DNA from: Hodarchaeum sp048939725
Lineage (GTDB): Archaea > Asgardarchaeota > Heimdallarchaeia > Hodarchaeales > Hodarchaeaceae
Direction: 5' to 3'
DNA length: 13,325 bases
Assembly: GCA_048939725.1 (NCBI GenBank)
Contig: JBHLPG010000097.1
Location: 1-13,325 of the forward strand
The notes under the pieces were generated by a model. That model saw nothing but the letters and a program-made list of their open reading frames with translations, was not told where the DNA came from and ran no database searches. Positions 7,444-13,325 of this stretch are shown one piece after another. Each line of letters starts with the position of its first letter. Position 1 is the first letter of the stretch. A program made the position numbers and the translations under genes.

Positions 7444-7529
7444 TTGAGTTCATTCTTACCAATTACATAAAACTTATAAAATTATTGAATAGTCAACAAA
7501 TTGATAACTAATCAAATATCTGAATAATT
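7444..7529. promoter_or_regulatory. Divergent promoter region with TTGA/TCAA palindromes
   Basis: This 86-bp spacer serves both the ArsR-like gene (-) and the DUF6064 gene (+). An AT-symmetric TATA-like core, CTTATAAAAT at about 7473-7482, can be read in both directions. Two inverted repeats lie on the plus-gene side: TTGA-ATAG-TCAA at 7485-7496 and TTGATAACTAATCAA at 7501-7515 (6 of 7 pairs around a central C). The second overlaps the expected start site of the plus-strand genes. They are candidate operators for the adjacent winged-helix protein. The minus-strand transcript would be nearly leaderless. Confidence 0.5.
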
Positions 7530-8246
7530 ATGGATGGATTTTCCATGTATGAAACGAGTGAATTGAGAGATCTTCTCAACGAAATAGGAGAGATAAATGA
7601 AGCTATCTTCCCTGGCCACTTAATAATTGGCATTTTTGTGATATTAATAACACTTTGGTGTTATTTACGACCGAATAAGACAAGTGATAAATTAATGAAA
7701 GGTTTCTTGGCAGTTTATTATGCTATTATCGTATATACTTGTATTGTATGTGCATTAAATATGAAAAGCCCCTATTACTTTCTCACAGTTGTTGTTCATT
7801 TAGCAGTTTGTTTATTCTTCATGCTGAGTATTTTCAATGATGAGATAAAATTTGGTCTACCAGAACAGAATGGAATTAAGTTTTTGTCTGTTTTCATGAC
7901 TATTTATGGTATTTTCCTTTATCCTCTTGTTGAAATATTCATGGGTTATGTTTGGCCAAAGATATTTGTATTTTCATTCTGTCCAATGGGTATTTTTGCC
8001 ATCGGAATTGTGATTACAGCATACCCAGAAATATCTGGCTCTAAAATACATCAAACTCTTCTAGTATTACTTTCATTCGGAGCTGTTGTTTTTGGGGCCC
8101 GTACCGTCTTGATTGGAGGAATTTTCGATCTTTCATACATCATCAGTGGTATTATCGGATTCCTAATCTTCCTAAGATATGAAAAAAACATACAATTTCT
8201 AGGAAAGAGAAAGAGAGCAGTAAATTTTGGTGATATTATTGGATAA
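7530..8246 (+). CDS. DUF6064-like polytopic membrane protein
   Basis: This 238-residue protein has about seven hydrophobic helices. The opening, a short amphipathic helix ending in EINEAIFPGHLI and a helix leading to LRPNKTSDKLMKGFLAVYY, and the middle, YGIFLYPLVEIFMGYVWPK followed by FSFCPMGIFAIGI, resemble DUF6064 proteins. Those share an N-terminal YNxAIWP-type motif, a YPLLG..GH.YP loop and a CPxxIF helix. That match is from memory and needs a profile search. The function of the family is unknown. The ATG at 7530 follows a TATA box by about 50 bases. The stop lies 13 bp before the likely ATG of a methyltransferase-like gene, so the two form an operon. Confidence 0.75.
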   Translation: MDGFSMYETSELRDLLNEIGEINEAIFPGHLIIGIFVILITLWCYLRPNKTSDKLMKGFLAVYYAIIVYTCIVCALNMKSPYYFLTVVVHLAVCLFFMLSIFNDEIKFGLPEQNGIKFLSVFMTIYGIFLYPLVEIFMGYVWPKIFVFSFCPMGIFAIGIVITAYPEISGSKIHQTLLVLLSFGAVVFGARTVLIGGIFDLSYIISGIIGFLIFLRYEKNIQFLGKRKRAVNFGDIIG

Positions 8247-8259
8247 TAATAGCGGTTTA

Positions 8260-8781
8260 ATGAGCGAAAAGGAACGAGAATATCCTCATTGCCATTTAAT
8301 TCAATTTCTTTGTTTCATTGGTTTTTTCATGGTCTGGATCCTTGACTCTTTTATCCTCAACTTTTCTGTTGGCTTATCCTCCTTCATCCCTTTAGCCTTA
8401 CGATTAATCATCTTTGGGGTTTTAGTCTGTATAGCGTATGTTATTTCACGTTCATTGCATAATCTTGTATTGAGAGATGGCCATGTTGAAGACCAAAAAG
8501 GTCATAGTCATTATCCACCTGATCGAGTAATAGATTATGGAGCTATGGCATATGTACGGCATCCATTATATCTCGCTGTTCTTCTATTTTATTTTGCCTT
8601 TGTAGTTCTGACCATGTCAATTATTGGTTTTATTATATGGATTATAATATTCTTTATTCATAATATAATGGCATCATTCGAAGAAAAACAGCTGATTGTA
8701 ATGTTTAATGATGATTATAAGGAGTATAGAAATCAAGTTCCAAAATGGTTCCCTAATCCCTTCAAAGTAGTTAAACTATGA
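8260..8781 (+). CDS. Isoprenylcysteine carboxyl methyltransferase-like (ICMT/PEMT) membrane enzyme
   Basis: This membrane protein of about 173 residues has four to five hydrophobic helices and the C-terminal signature of the ICMT/PEMT superfamily: AMAYVRHPLYLAVLL (RHPLY at 100-104) and later FEEKQLIVMFNDDYKEYRNQ followed by VPKWFP. In characterised relatives the RHPxY and EExxL regions form the S-adenosylmethionine pocket, so a SAM-dependent methylation of a lipid-like or thiol substrate at the membrane is likely. Relatives modify prenylcysteine, phospholipids or small isoprenoid compounds, and the substrate here is open. I use ATG 8260, 13 bp after the upstream stop, instead of TTG 8227, which would overlap that gene. 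It is co-transcribed with the DUF6064-like gene and convergent with the next gene, 10 bp away. Confidence 0.86.
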   Translation: MSEKEREYPHCHLIQFLCFIGFFMVWILDSFILNFSVGLSSFIPLALRLIIFGVLVCIAYVISRSLHNLVLRDGHVEDQKGHSHYPPDRVIDYGAMAYVRHPLYLAVLLFYFAFVVLTMSIIGFIIWIIIFFIHNIMASFEEKQLIVMFNDDYKEYRNQVPKWFPNPFKVVKL

Positions 8782-8791
8782 TAGAAAATGT

Positions 8792-9967
8792 TCACTCAAG
8801 GAAATTGAGGATTTCTTTCGAGATCTGGTATTGAGCTTGAGACCCCGCTTCAACCCAATTAATCATTATAGAATGAAGAGTTTCCTCTAAGTTTGGAAAA
8901 TCTTCGTCCATCAGATTCTTATTAATGATTTTATCTTCAACAATCTCTAATAATGCTTGTTCTAGGATCTTTTCGGTTCTTATACTAGTTTGAGGGTCAC
9001 TCAACCATGTTTCTAGATGTGTCAGACTCTCATAAGGAGAAGCTGCGATTATTTGCGCGAGTACATGCTTGAAAATCCATTCAATACTCTCATTATCAAC
9101 ATAGAGAATTGGTTGAAGAAATTGAAGAGCCCTTATAGGTTCTTTACGGCCTGGTACCTCCACACCATGGATTAACCAATCGATAAGGTAAGGGTCACGA
9201 TTAGTAATCCAGTCATGGGTTAGTGTATACATTTCATCGGGATATTGTTTCCAGGAAGAAAAAATAATGAAATCAAGGGAACGAGTGACATCTTCTGATT
9301 TCAAAAGTAACAGTTGACGATACAATGCAACATTCTTTTCATCTGGGACAGGATTAGCGAAAAAATGTAATAGAGGAAAGAAAGGAGTAAGAATCTTGGG
9401 TAGTTCAAGATATTCTTTGTATTCCAAGGGGGAAAAATGTAAGCTATTCGCATCAAATGACTCAATGACAAGTTCGGCTCCTTTTTTTAGGGATGGCCAA
9501 CTGTTTTTTCGTTTCCATTGCATATAGACCTTTTCTAACGCTTTATAGTTGGATTGATATATCAGTTGCGGAATCGGATCCATTTCTCTTTTAATATCCA
9601 TTTCGACGATAGGAGTTATATTTGTTAGCTCCTGGTGGATCCGAAAATTCTTATCTGTGTCATAATTTGGTATCTGAACCTCATCACAACTAGATAATAG
9701 CTCAAGAAGCTGTTGTTTAATTGAATCTGAATCCGCCTGTATTTTGTCTACTGATGCTTGAAGTACCTCTTGGATTTTACCTATTTTACGGTCAGTTAAC
9801 TTCCAGCGCTCCTTCTCTTCTTCCGAAAGTCTGATTGTAACATATCCTTTTGATAACCAGATTTGAACCCTCCCTTCCCAATAAAGCTCGTTTAAGTAGG
9901 AAATCCAAGATAAATCAATATTGGAAAGTTTAATACTTTTATCTATTATAATAACCCCCTTAGTCAA
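8792..9967 (-). CDS. Unrecognised 391-residue helical protein, paired with wHTH
   Basis: No family recognised. After about 55 N-terminal residues with beta-like character (VQIWLSKGYVTIRLSEEEKE), the protein is almost wholly helical, with a Gln/Lys-rich coiled-coil-like stretch at 60-95. From about 140 to the end, repeated amphipathic helix pairs look like an alpha-solenoid. There is no signal peptide, membrane segment or visible catalytic motif. The start is uncertain: TTG 9967 directly abuts the TAA of the winged-helix gene (9968-9970), with only a weak GGAAAA ribosome-binding site. There is no in-frame ATG until well inside. The abutting arrangement implies translational coupling with the winged-helix regulator, so it may be its partner or the sensor of a two-protein module (inference). 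Confidence 0.75.
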   Translation of the reverse strand: MTKGVIIIDKSIKLSNIDLSWISYLNELYWEGRVQIWLSKGYVTIRLSEEEKERWKLTDRKIGKIQEVLQASVDKIQADSDSIKQQLLELLSSCDEVQIPNYDTDKNFRIHQELTNITPIVEMDIKREMDPIPQLIYQSNYKALEKVYMQWKRKNSWPSLKKGAELVIESFDANSLHFSPLEYKEYLELPKILTPFFPLLHFFANPVPDEKNVALYRQLLLLKSEDVTRSLDFIIFSSWKQYPDEMYTLTHDWITNRDPYLIDWLIHGVEVPGRKEPIRALQFLQPILYVDNESIEWIFKHVLAQIIAASPYESLTHLETWLSDPQTSIRTEKILEQALLEIVEDKIINKNLMDEDFPNLEETLHSIMINWVEAGSQAQYQISKEILNFLE

Positions 9968-10375
9968 TTATTTTCCAAATTGTTTTTCGAGACTGACTTT
10001 TAACTTCTTGATGAATTCTTCTCTTCTCACCTCATCCCATTCAGGGAGAATAAGTCCCTCTTTTTCGAGTTGATTAATTGTCTCATTTAATATCTGATCC
10101 ACTAGATTTGCAGAATCTTCTTCTTTTGTAGAATAGCTTAAAAGAGCCTGTTTCCCTTCAGAGGTAATTTTCACATATGTATATTTCCCCCTTTTGTACC
10201 TTTGAATTAAGCCATCTTGTTCTAAGTCAATAAGCGCAAGATATAGTCCTTTCTTTGATATCTTCAAATTTTCCATTATTTTACCAAACGTCATATTACT
10301 ACTTTGAGTCAACAATTCTAGGATGGGAATTCCAAGTGATCTTCTCTCAAGACTCATCCAAGATTTTGTGGACAT
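9968..10375 (-). CDS. Winged-helix (MarR/PadR-like) transcriptional regulator
   Basis: The frame could begin at 10465, but the recognisable domain starts with MSTKSWMSLERRSLGIPILE, and I place the start at ATG 10375 (135 aa). The N-terminal extension would overlap the upstream gene by 20 bp and has no family character. Residues about 10-80 form the winged helix: LERRSLGIPILELLTQSSNM, the HTH TFGKIMENLKISKKGLYLALIDLEQDGLI, and a basic wing YKRGKYTYVKITSEGKQAL. The C-terminal 50 residues are a charged helix, likely for dimerisation. A TATA-like TTTATTAATTC at about 10403-10413 lies about 30 bp before ATG 10375, so the mRNA is probably leaderless. It abuts the 391-residue gene at its 3' end. Confidence 0.8.
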   Translation of the reverse strand: MSTKSWMSLERRSLGIPILELLTQSSNMTFGKIMENLKISKKGLYLALIDLEQDGLIQRYKRGKYTYVKITSEGKQALLSYSTKEEDSANLVDQILNETINQLEKEGLILPEWDEVRREEFIKKLKVSLEKQFGK

Positions 10376-10445
10376 GAAAAAACCCATGAATTTCAGTAGA
10401 GAATTAATAAAAAAGGAGTAATTGAGTTTATGATACCTTTTAAGC

Positions 10446-10946
10446 TTATATTGTTTTAAGCTCACCTAAGACGTAATCCTTATCGTCTTTCTTTTCGATT
10501 TTTTCTCCAGCCTCTTTTGCTAATTCTAAATATTTCTCAAGCTCTTCTTTTTTCTCTGGTCGAAGCGAGAAAGCGCGAGCCATTGCTTCATATCCGAATG
10601 CAAGATCAAAATCTCCGATTTTATTATCTAAACATATATTAAGACTCTTTTCTGCATAGAATGATGCTTCATGAGGCATTTTAAGTAAGGAATATACTCG
10701 TGAAAGTTGCCAATCTCCGCGTGCATGATTAACAGGGCCAGTTTCGGGGTATTTACCTGAATTTATTACTATAATCCAGTGATACCTCGAGGCATGAGCT
10801 GAGTGGATCATTTCATCATTTTCTTCTGGTGTACGTTCATCGCCTTTATCTATAAGATCCCAAGTATGGTTAAAAAGCTGTGCAGCCATTTTTCTATGCC
10901 ATTTCAAATCTTCAGGTATATTAGAATCGTCTTTCTTCTTAGTCAT
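10446..10946 (-). CDS. Conserved TPR-like helical protein of unknown function
   Basis: The start is placed at ATG 10946 (166 aa). The longer frame to 11102 would run through the promoter and has low-complexity, unfamily-like sequence. The body matches a widespread bacterial/archaeal family of unknown function that I recognise by its motifs: LKWHRKMAAQLFNHTWDLID near the start, HASRYHW at about 51-57, ARGDWQLSRVYSLL at about 75-88, YAEKSLNICLDNKIGDFDLA and FGYEAMARAF. The helix-turn-helix-pair pattern is TPR-like, suggesting a protein-interaction role. A short insertion (about VINSGKYPETG) separates the first two motifs compared with the usual form. Cytoplasmic. It is expressed from its own promoter, with repeated GGGGTA elements upstream. 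Confidence 0.85.
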   Translation of the reverse strand: MTKKKDDSNIPEDLKWHRKMAAQLFNHTWDLIDKGDERTPEENDEMIHSAHASRYHWIIVINSGKYPETGPVNHARGDWQLSRVYSLLKMPHEASFYAEKSLNICLDNKIGDFDLAFGYEAMARAFSLRPEKKEELEKYLELAKEAGEKIEKKDDKDYVLGELKTI

Positions 10947-10998
10947 ATTTAACACATCTTTTGTTCTGTTTTTAAATTGATTTTTTTCTTTGTTCAGT

Positions 10999-11058
10999 TG
11001 ATCTGTATATATGACTACCCCTAAGTACCCCTTTTTTAAGATTACCCCTAAGTACCCC
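10999..11058 (-). promoter_or_regulatory. Promoter with four phased GGGGTA hexamers
   Basis: On the minus strand, two exact 16-bp copies of GGGGTACTTAGGGGTA lie at 11043-11058 and 11016-11031. Each contains two GGGGTA hexamers 10 bp apart, and the copies are 27 bp apart. They are followed by a TATA-like CATATATACAG at about 11000-11010, so transcription of the TPR-like gene would start near 10975. One-turn phasing and a position just upstream of TATA/BRE fit an activator or a cooperative regulator binding one face of the DNA. Confidence 0.65.
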
Positions 11059-11118
11059 GTAATTTCAACCTTATAAAATATTGACGAGAGGAGATTCTTC
11101 AAGATAATTTTGGTGAAG

Positions 11119-13325
11119 TTATTTATTTCGTCCTGTCTTTCGGGTAAAAATGGTTAATAAGGTAATAATGAAAAGAACCTCGACCAGTAAGACCCCTGAC
11201 GCTCGTTTCTTTGGGGGATCTGTTTGGATAGTGGATGTTGGAGTAGATAATGGTGAAATTTCTGTAGTTGGTTGGTGTGTAGTAGAAGGAGTAGTTTCAG
11301 AGGATTCAGTAGGAATTGTTGTAGTGGGAATTGTACCTACTATAAAAATGACTGTGATCGTTCTACTATTCCCAGCTGAATCAATCGATACAATCGTGAT
11401 ATTATGACTCCCCTCCGAGAGTGAGAACAATGTACCACTTGGGGTTGCTGATGTATTGGCTATTCCATCTAAGTGAATTGTAACTATACCCTCTGAGACT
11501 GTGTAGATCAGCTCGATGCTAGTCTGATCATATCTGGTACTAGTAGGATTTATGATATTTATATTAGGTAATTGAGTATCCACAGTAAAAATCACTGTGT
11601 TGGTTCCTCTATTCCCAGCTTCATCTATGGCAATGATTGTTACATTATGAGTTCCGTCCAGTAATTCAGATAAAGTTAGGCCATCAGGGAAATCTGAGCC
11701 AAGGGCCAAACCGTCAACGTAGATGGTGACTATACCATCAGAGACAGAGTAGCTTAGTCTAACACTATTTCGATCGTATGATGAGTTCAAAGGAGTTTCA
11801 ATGATCACGATAGGAGAAAAGGTATCTACAATAAACCATTCTTGACTAAACGCTTCATATCCTGCATCATTACTGAAAAAGATCTGTATAAGGTAAGTGC
11901 CATCACTCCATGTAAGAGTTTCTGCTTCCCACCTATTATCCTCTGTATCATATGTCATGGAGTGGTTTCCTGACCAGGACTCATTTTTATACCGAAACCA
12001 TGCAGTTTGAACCGTTGAGGTGTTACTAGCATGAACCACTACTCTTGAGGAGGTATATGTTATGTTACTAGGACTGATAATAGTCACGTAAGGAGTTATA
12101 GTATCTACACTAAACCATACTTCGTTAAAAACTTCATTTCCAACACTATCATTGAGATAAATTCGTACTAGGTACTGGCCATCACTCCATTTTATGGCTT
12201 CTGCTTCCCATCTTTCATCATTAGAATCATAAACCATTGAATAATGACCTGACCAAGACCCATTTCTATACTGAAACCAAGCAGTATGAACTGCACTTTG
12301 ATTTGTAACATATATCGGAATGAAGGGAGTTAAATAGGTGATATTCATAGGAGAAATGATACTACCTACTATTGGTGGTGTTGTGTCAATAAAGAGAAGT
12401 ATCATGCCAGCAGTACTTTGATTTTTTCCATCATATGCAACAATCCTATAACTATGCCATCCTTCTGGTTGATCATTTAGAGTTAAGCTTGTCTCAGTTG
12501 TTGTTTTCAAGTAAATCCCATCTCGAAAGATAGTATACTCTTCTATTCCGTAATCATCTGCACCACTCCATAAGAATGTTGGGTTTCGGTTAGTTGACGT
12601 TCCATTTCCTGGATTGGTAATTGAAACAGTTGTTGGTGCTTCATCAAGACCAAACCAGGTTAACGACCGCATTAAGCTATCCATTCTATCAATTTCGTCA
12701 TCTATCGCCTCCCAATTGAATGCGAAATACATTACCTTATGCGTTCCATTATAATTAAGTGCAGCACCATAATTTGAATCATTATAATAATTCAAAATTA
12801 TTGTGGCCCCAATATTGGCACCAATATCACTCGGATTGTTATGTTGACCACTACCAGCTCCTTCTCCTACATAATATCTCTTATTTTCGAATAGTTCACC
12901 ACTGATTCCTGAAACATATCTATTATCAATCACATTATCAGCCTGATAAATTGCATGAAGATAATTTTCATAGAATGATACTGGACCAATATCACGACCA
13001 ATATCTTGACCAGATATCCATAAATATCCTCCAGAGTCAAGATAAGATTGGATATTACTTCGATCAGTTGCTGTTAGCGTTGTACTATAGTCTGTTGATG
13101 TAAACCAAATTATAAGTTGATATTGTCTCAATTTGTTTGCAGATGGACTTCCTAATGTTTGAACATTATGATAGTCGTAACTTATACCCTCATAAAATGA
13201 TAGTCTTTGTAAAGCTCTCGTGTAATATTTCTCGAAACCTTGTCCTGTATCATCGTCAACTAATAAGATTGGTTGATTAAAATTATCAGTATAAAAATTT
13301 TTTAAAGTGGAAAATGTTATATGCC
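11119..13325 (-). CDS. Membrane-anchored surface protein: GATase1-like domain + Ig-like repeats, 5'-truncated
   Basis: The frame stays open past TTG 13131 to the window end, so 13131 is not the start and at least 734 residues are visible. The first part, QPILLVDDDTGQGFEKYY to about base 12640, alternates beta strands and helices (YQLIIWFTSTDY, YLDSGGYLWISGQDIGRDIG). It resembles the class I glutamine-amidotransferase-like domain often fused to secreted archaeal and bacterial peptidase-type proteins; no catalytic Cys is evident. An Fn3/Ig-like domain follows (about 12385-12640), then two pairs of Ig-like repeats (12103-12384 and 11824-12102; 11578-11823 and 11335-11577). A Thr/Ser/Pro stalk (11206-11334) and one transmembrane helix with a basic tail (RKTGRNK) complete it. 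Many N-x-S/T sequons suggest heavy glycosylation outside the cell. A signal peptide is expected upstream of the window. Confidence 0.9.
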   Translation of the reverse strand, partial: HITFSTLKNFYTDNFNQPILLVDDDTGQGFEKYYTRALQRLSFYEGISYDYHNVQTLGSPSANKLRQYQLIIWFTSTDYSTTLTATDRSNIQSYLDSGGYLWISGQDIGRDIGPVSFYENYLHAIYQADNVIDNRYVSGISGELFENKRYYVGEGAGSGQHNNPSDIGANIGATIILNYYNDSNYGAALNYNGTHKVMYFAFNWEAIDDEIDRMDSLMRSLTWFGLDEAPTTVSITNPGNGTSTNRNPTFLWSGADDYGIEEYTIFRDGIYLKTTTETSLTLNDQPEGWHSYRIVAYDGKNQSTAGMILLFIDTTPPIVGSIISPMNITYLTPFIPIYVTNQSAVHTAWFQYRNGSWSGHYSMVYDSNDERWEAEAIKWSDGQYLVRIYLNDSVGNEVFNEVWFSVDTITPYVTIISPSNITYTSSRVVVHASNTSTVQTAWFRYKNESWSGNHSMTYDTEDNRWEAETLTWSDGTYLIQIFFSNDAGYEAFSQEWFIVDTFSPIVIIETPLNSSYDRNSVRLSYSVSDGIVTIYVDGLALGSDFPDGLTLSELLDGTHNVTIIAIDEAGNRGTNTVIFTVDTQLPNINIINPTSTRYDQTSIELIYTVSEGIVTIHLDGIANTSATPSGTLFSLSEGSHNITIVSIDSAGNSRTITVIFIVGTIPTTTIPTESSETTPSTTHQPTTEISPLSTPTSTIQTDPPKKRASGVLLVEVLFIITLLTIFTRKTGRNK
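11335..11823 (-). repeat. Tandem Ig-like repeat pair, type B
   Basis: Two adjacent domains of 82 and 81 residues (11578-11823 and 11335-11577) share YSVSDGIVTIYVDG / YTVSEGIVTIHLDG, then GTHNVTIIAIDEAGN / GSHNITIVSIDSAGN and TVIFTVD / TVIFIVG. This is the common bacterial/archaeal Ig-like type with an AGN turn, shorter than type A. Confidence 0.88.
11824..12384 (-). repeat. Tandem Ig-like repeat pair, type A
   Basis: Two adjacent domains of 94 and 93 residues (12103-12384 and 11824-12102) share the pattern TAWFxYxNxSWSGxxSMxYD, then RWEAExxxWSDGxYLxxI and a closing WFxVDT. They are clear intragenic duplicates, each starting at the TPxV...SPxNITY strand. Confidence 0.88.

Noticed and set aside
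11032..11102. N-terminal extension of the TPR-like gene to 11102
   Set aside because: It would translate the GGGGTA repeats and TATA box, and the family match begins only after ATG 10946.
11150..11407. 85-codon plus-strand frame
   Set aside because: It is antisense to the Thr/Ser-rich stalk; Val/Gly-rich composition is the mirror of Thr/Pro codons.
11335..12384. Tandem DNA repeats as a mobile or CRISPR-like array
   Set aside because: The repeats are protein-domain duplications in frame with divergent codons, without short identical repeats or spacers.

Overview
The window is AT-rich, gene-dense DNA that reads as archaeal. It has a regulator with the archaeal bacterio-opsin-activator HTH (HTH_10) and TATA-like boxes about 25-30 bp upstream of inferred transcription starts. 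It also has short or absent leaders, poly-T stretches after genes, and a large Ig-repeat surface protein with a Thr/Ser/Pro stalk and a single C-terminal membrane anchor. Together with the flavodoxin-ferredoxin (EFR1-type) protein and the small single-gene units with their own HTH regulators, this suggests an Asgard archaeon (Heimdallarchaeia-like). The domain-level call is firmer than the phylum.

Layout, left to right. Bases 1-2325 (+) are the 3' part of an SF2 DEAH helicase with an unusual C-terminal membrane region. Bases 2390-4177 (+) are a TetR regulator followed by a flavodoxin/2[4Fe-4S] ferredoxin fusion. The same palindrome lies at the same distance behind the TATA box of both genes, so the TetR protein very likely controls itself and the redox gene. 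Bases 4178-4643 hold no convincing gene. Bases 4500-6452 (+) are an HTH_10 regulator and an EamA/DMT transporter, each behind a GTTGC-N4-GCAAC palindrome, so probably a second small regulon. Bases 6488-7443 (-) are a small two-helix membrane protein and an ArsR-like winged-helix regulator. These are divergent from 7530-8781 (+), a DUF6064-like membrane protein plus an isoprenylcysteine-methyltransferase-like membrane enzyme. Bases 8792-10375 (-) are a winged-helix regulator abutting an unrecognised 391-residue helical protein. Bases 10446-10946 (-) are a conserved TPR-like protein of unknown function, with four phased GGGGTA hexamers upstream of its TATA box. Bases 11119-13325 (-) are the 3' part of an extracellular protein with a glutamine-amidotransferase-like N-terminal domain, an Fn3/Ig-like domain, two pairs of Ig-like repeats, a stalk and a membrane anchor.

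The theme is regulation. Four different DNA-binding regulators sit next to likely targets, and for two of them a matching cis-element is visible. Both window ends cut through genes. I saw no tRNA, rRNA, CRISPR, insertion sequence or attachment site.
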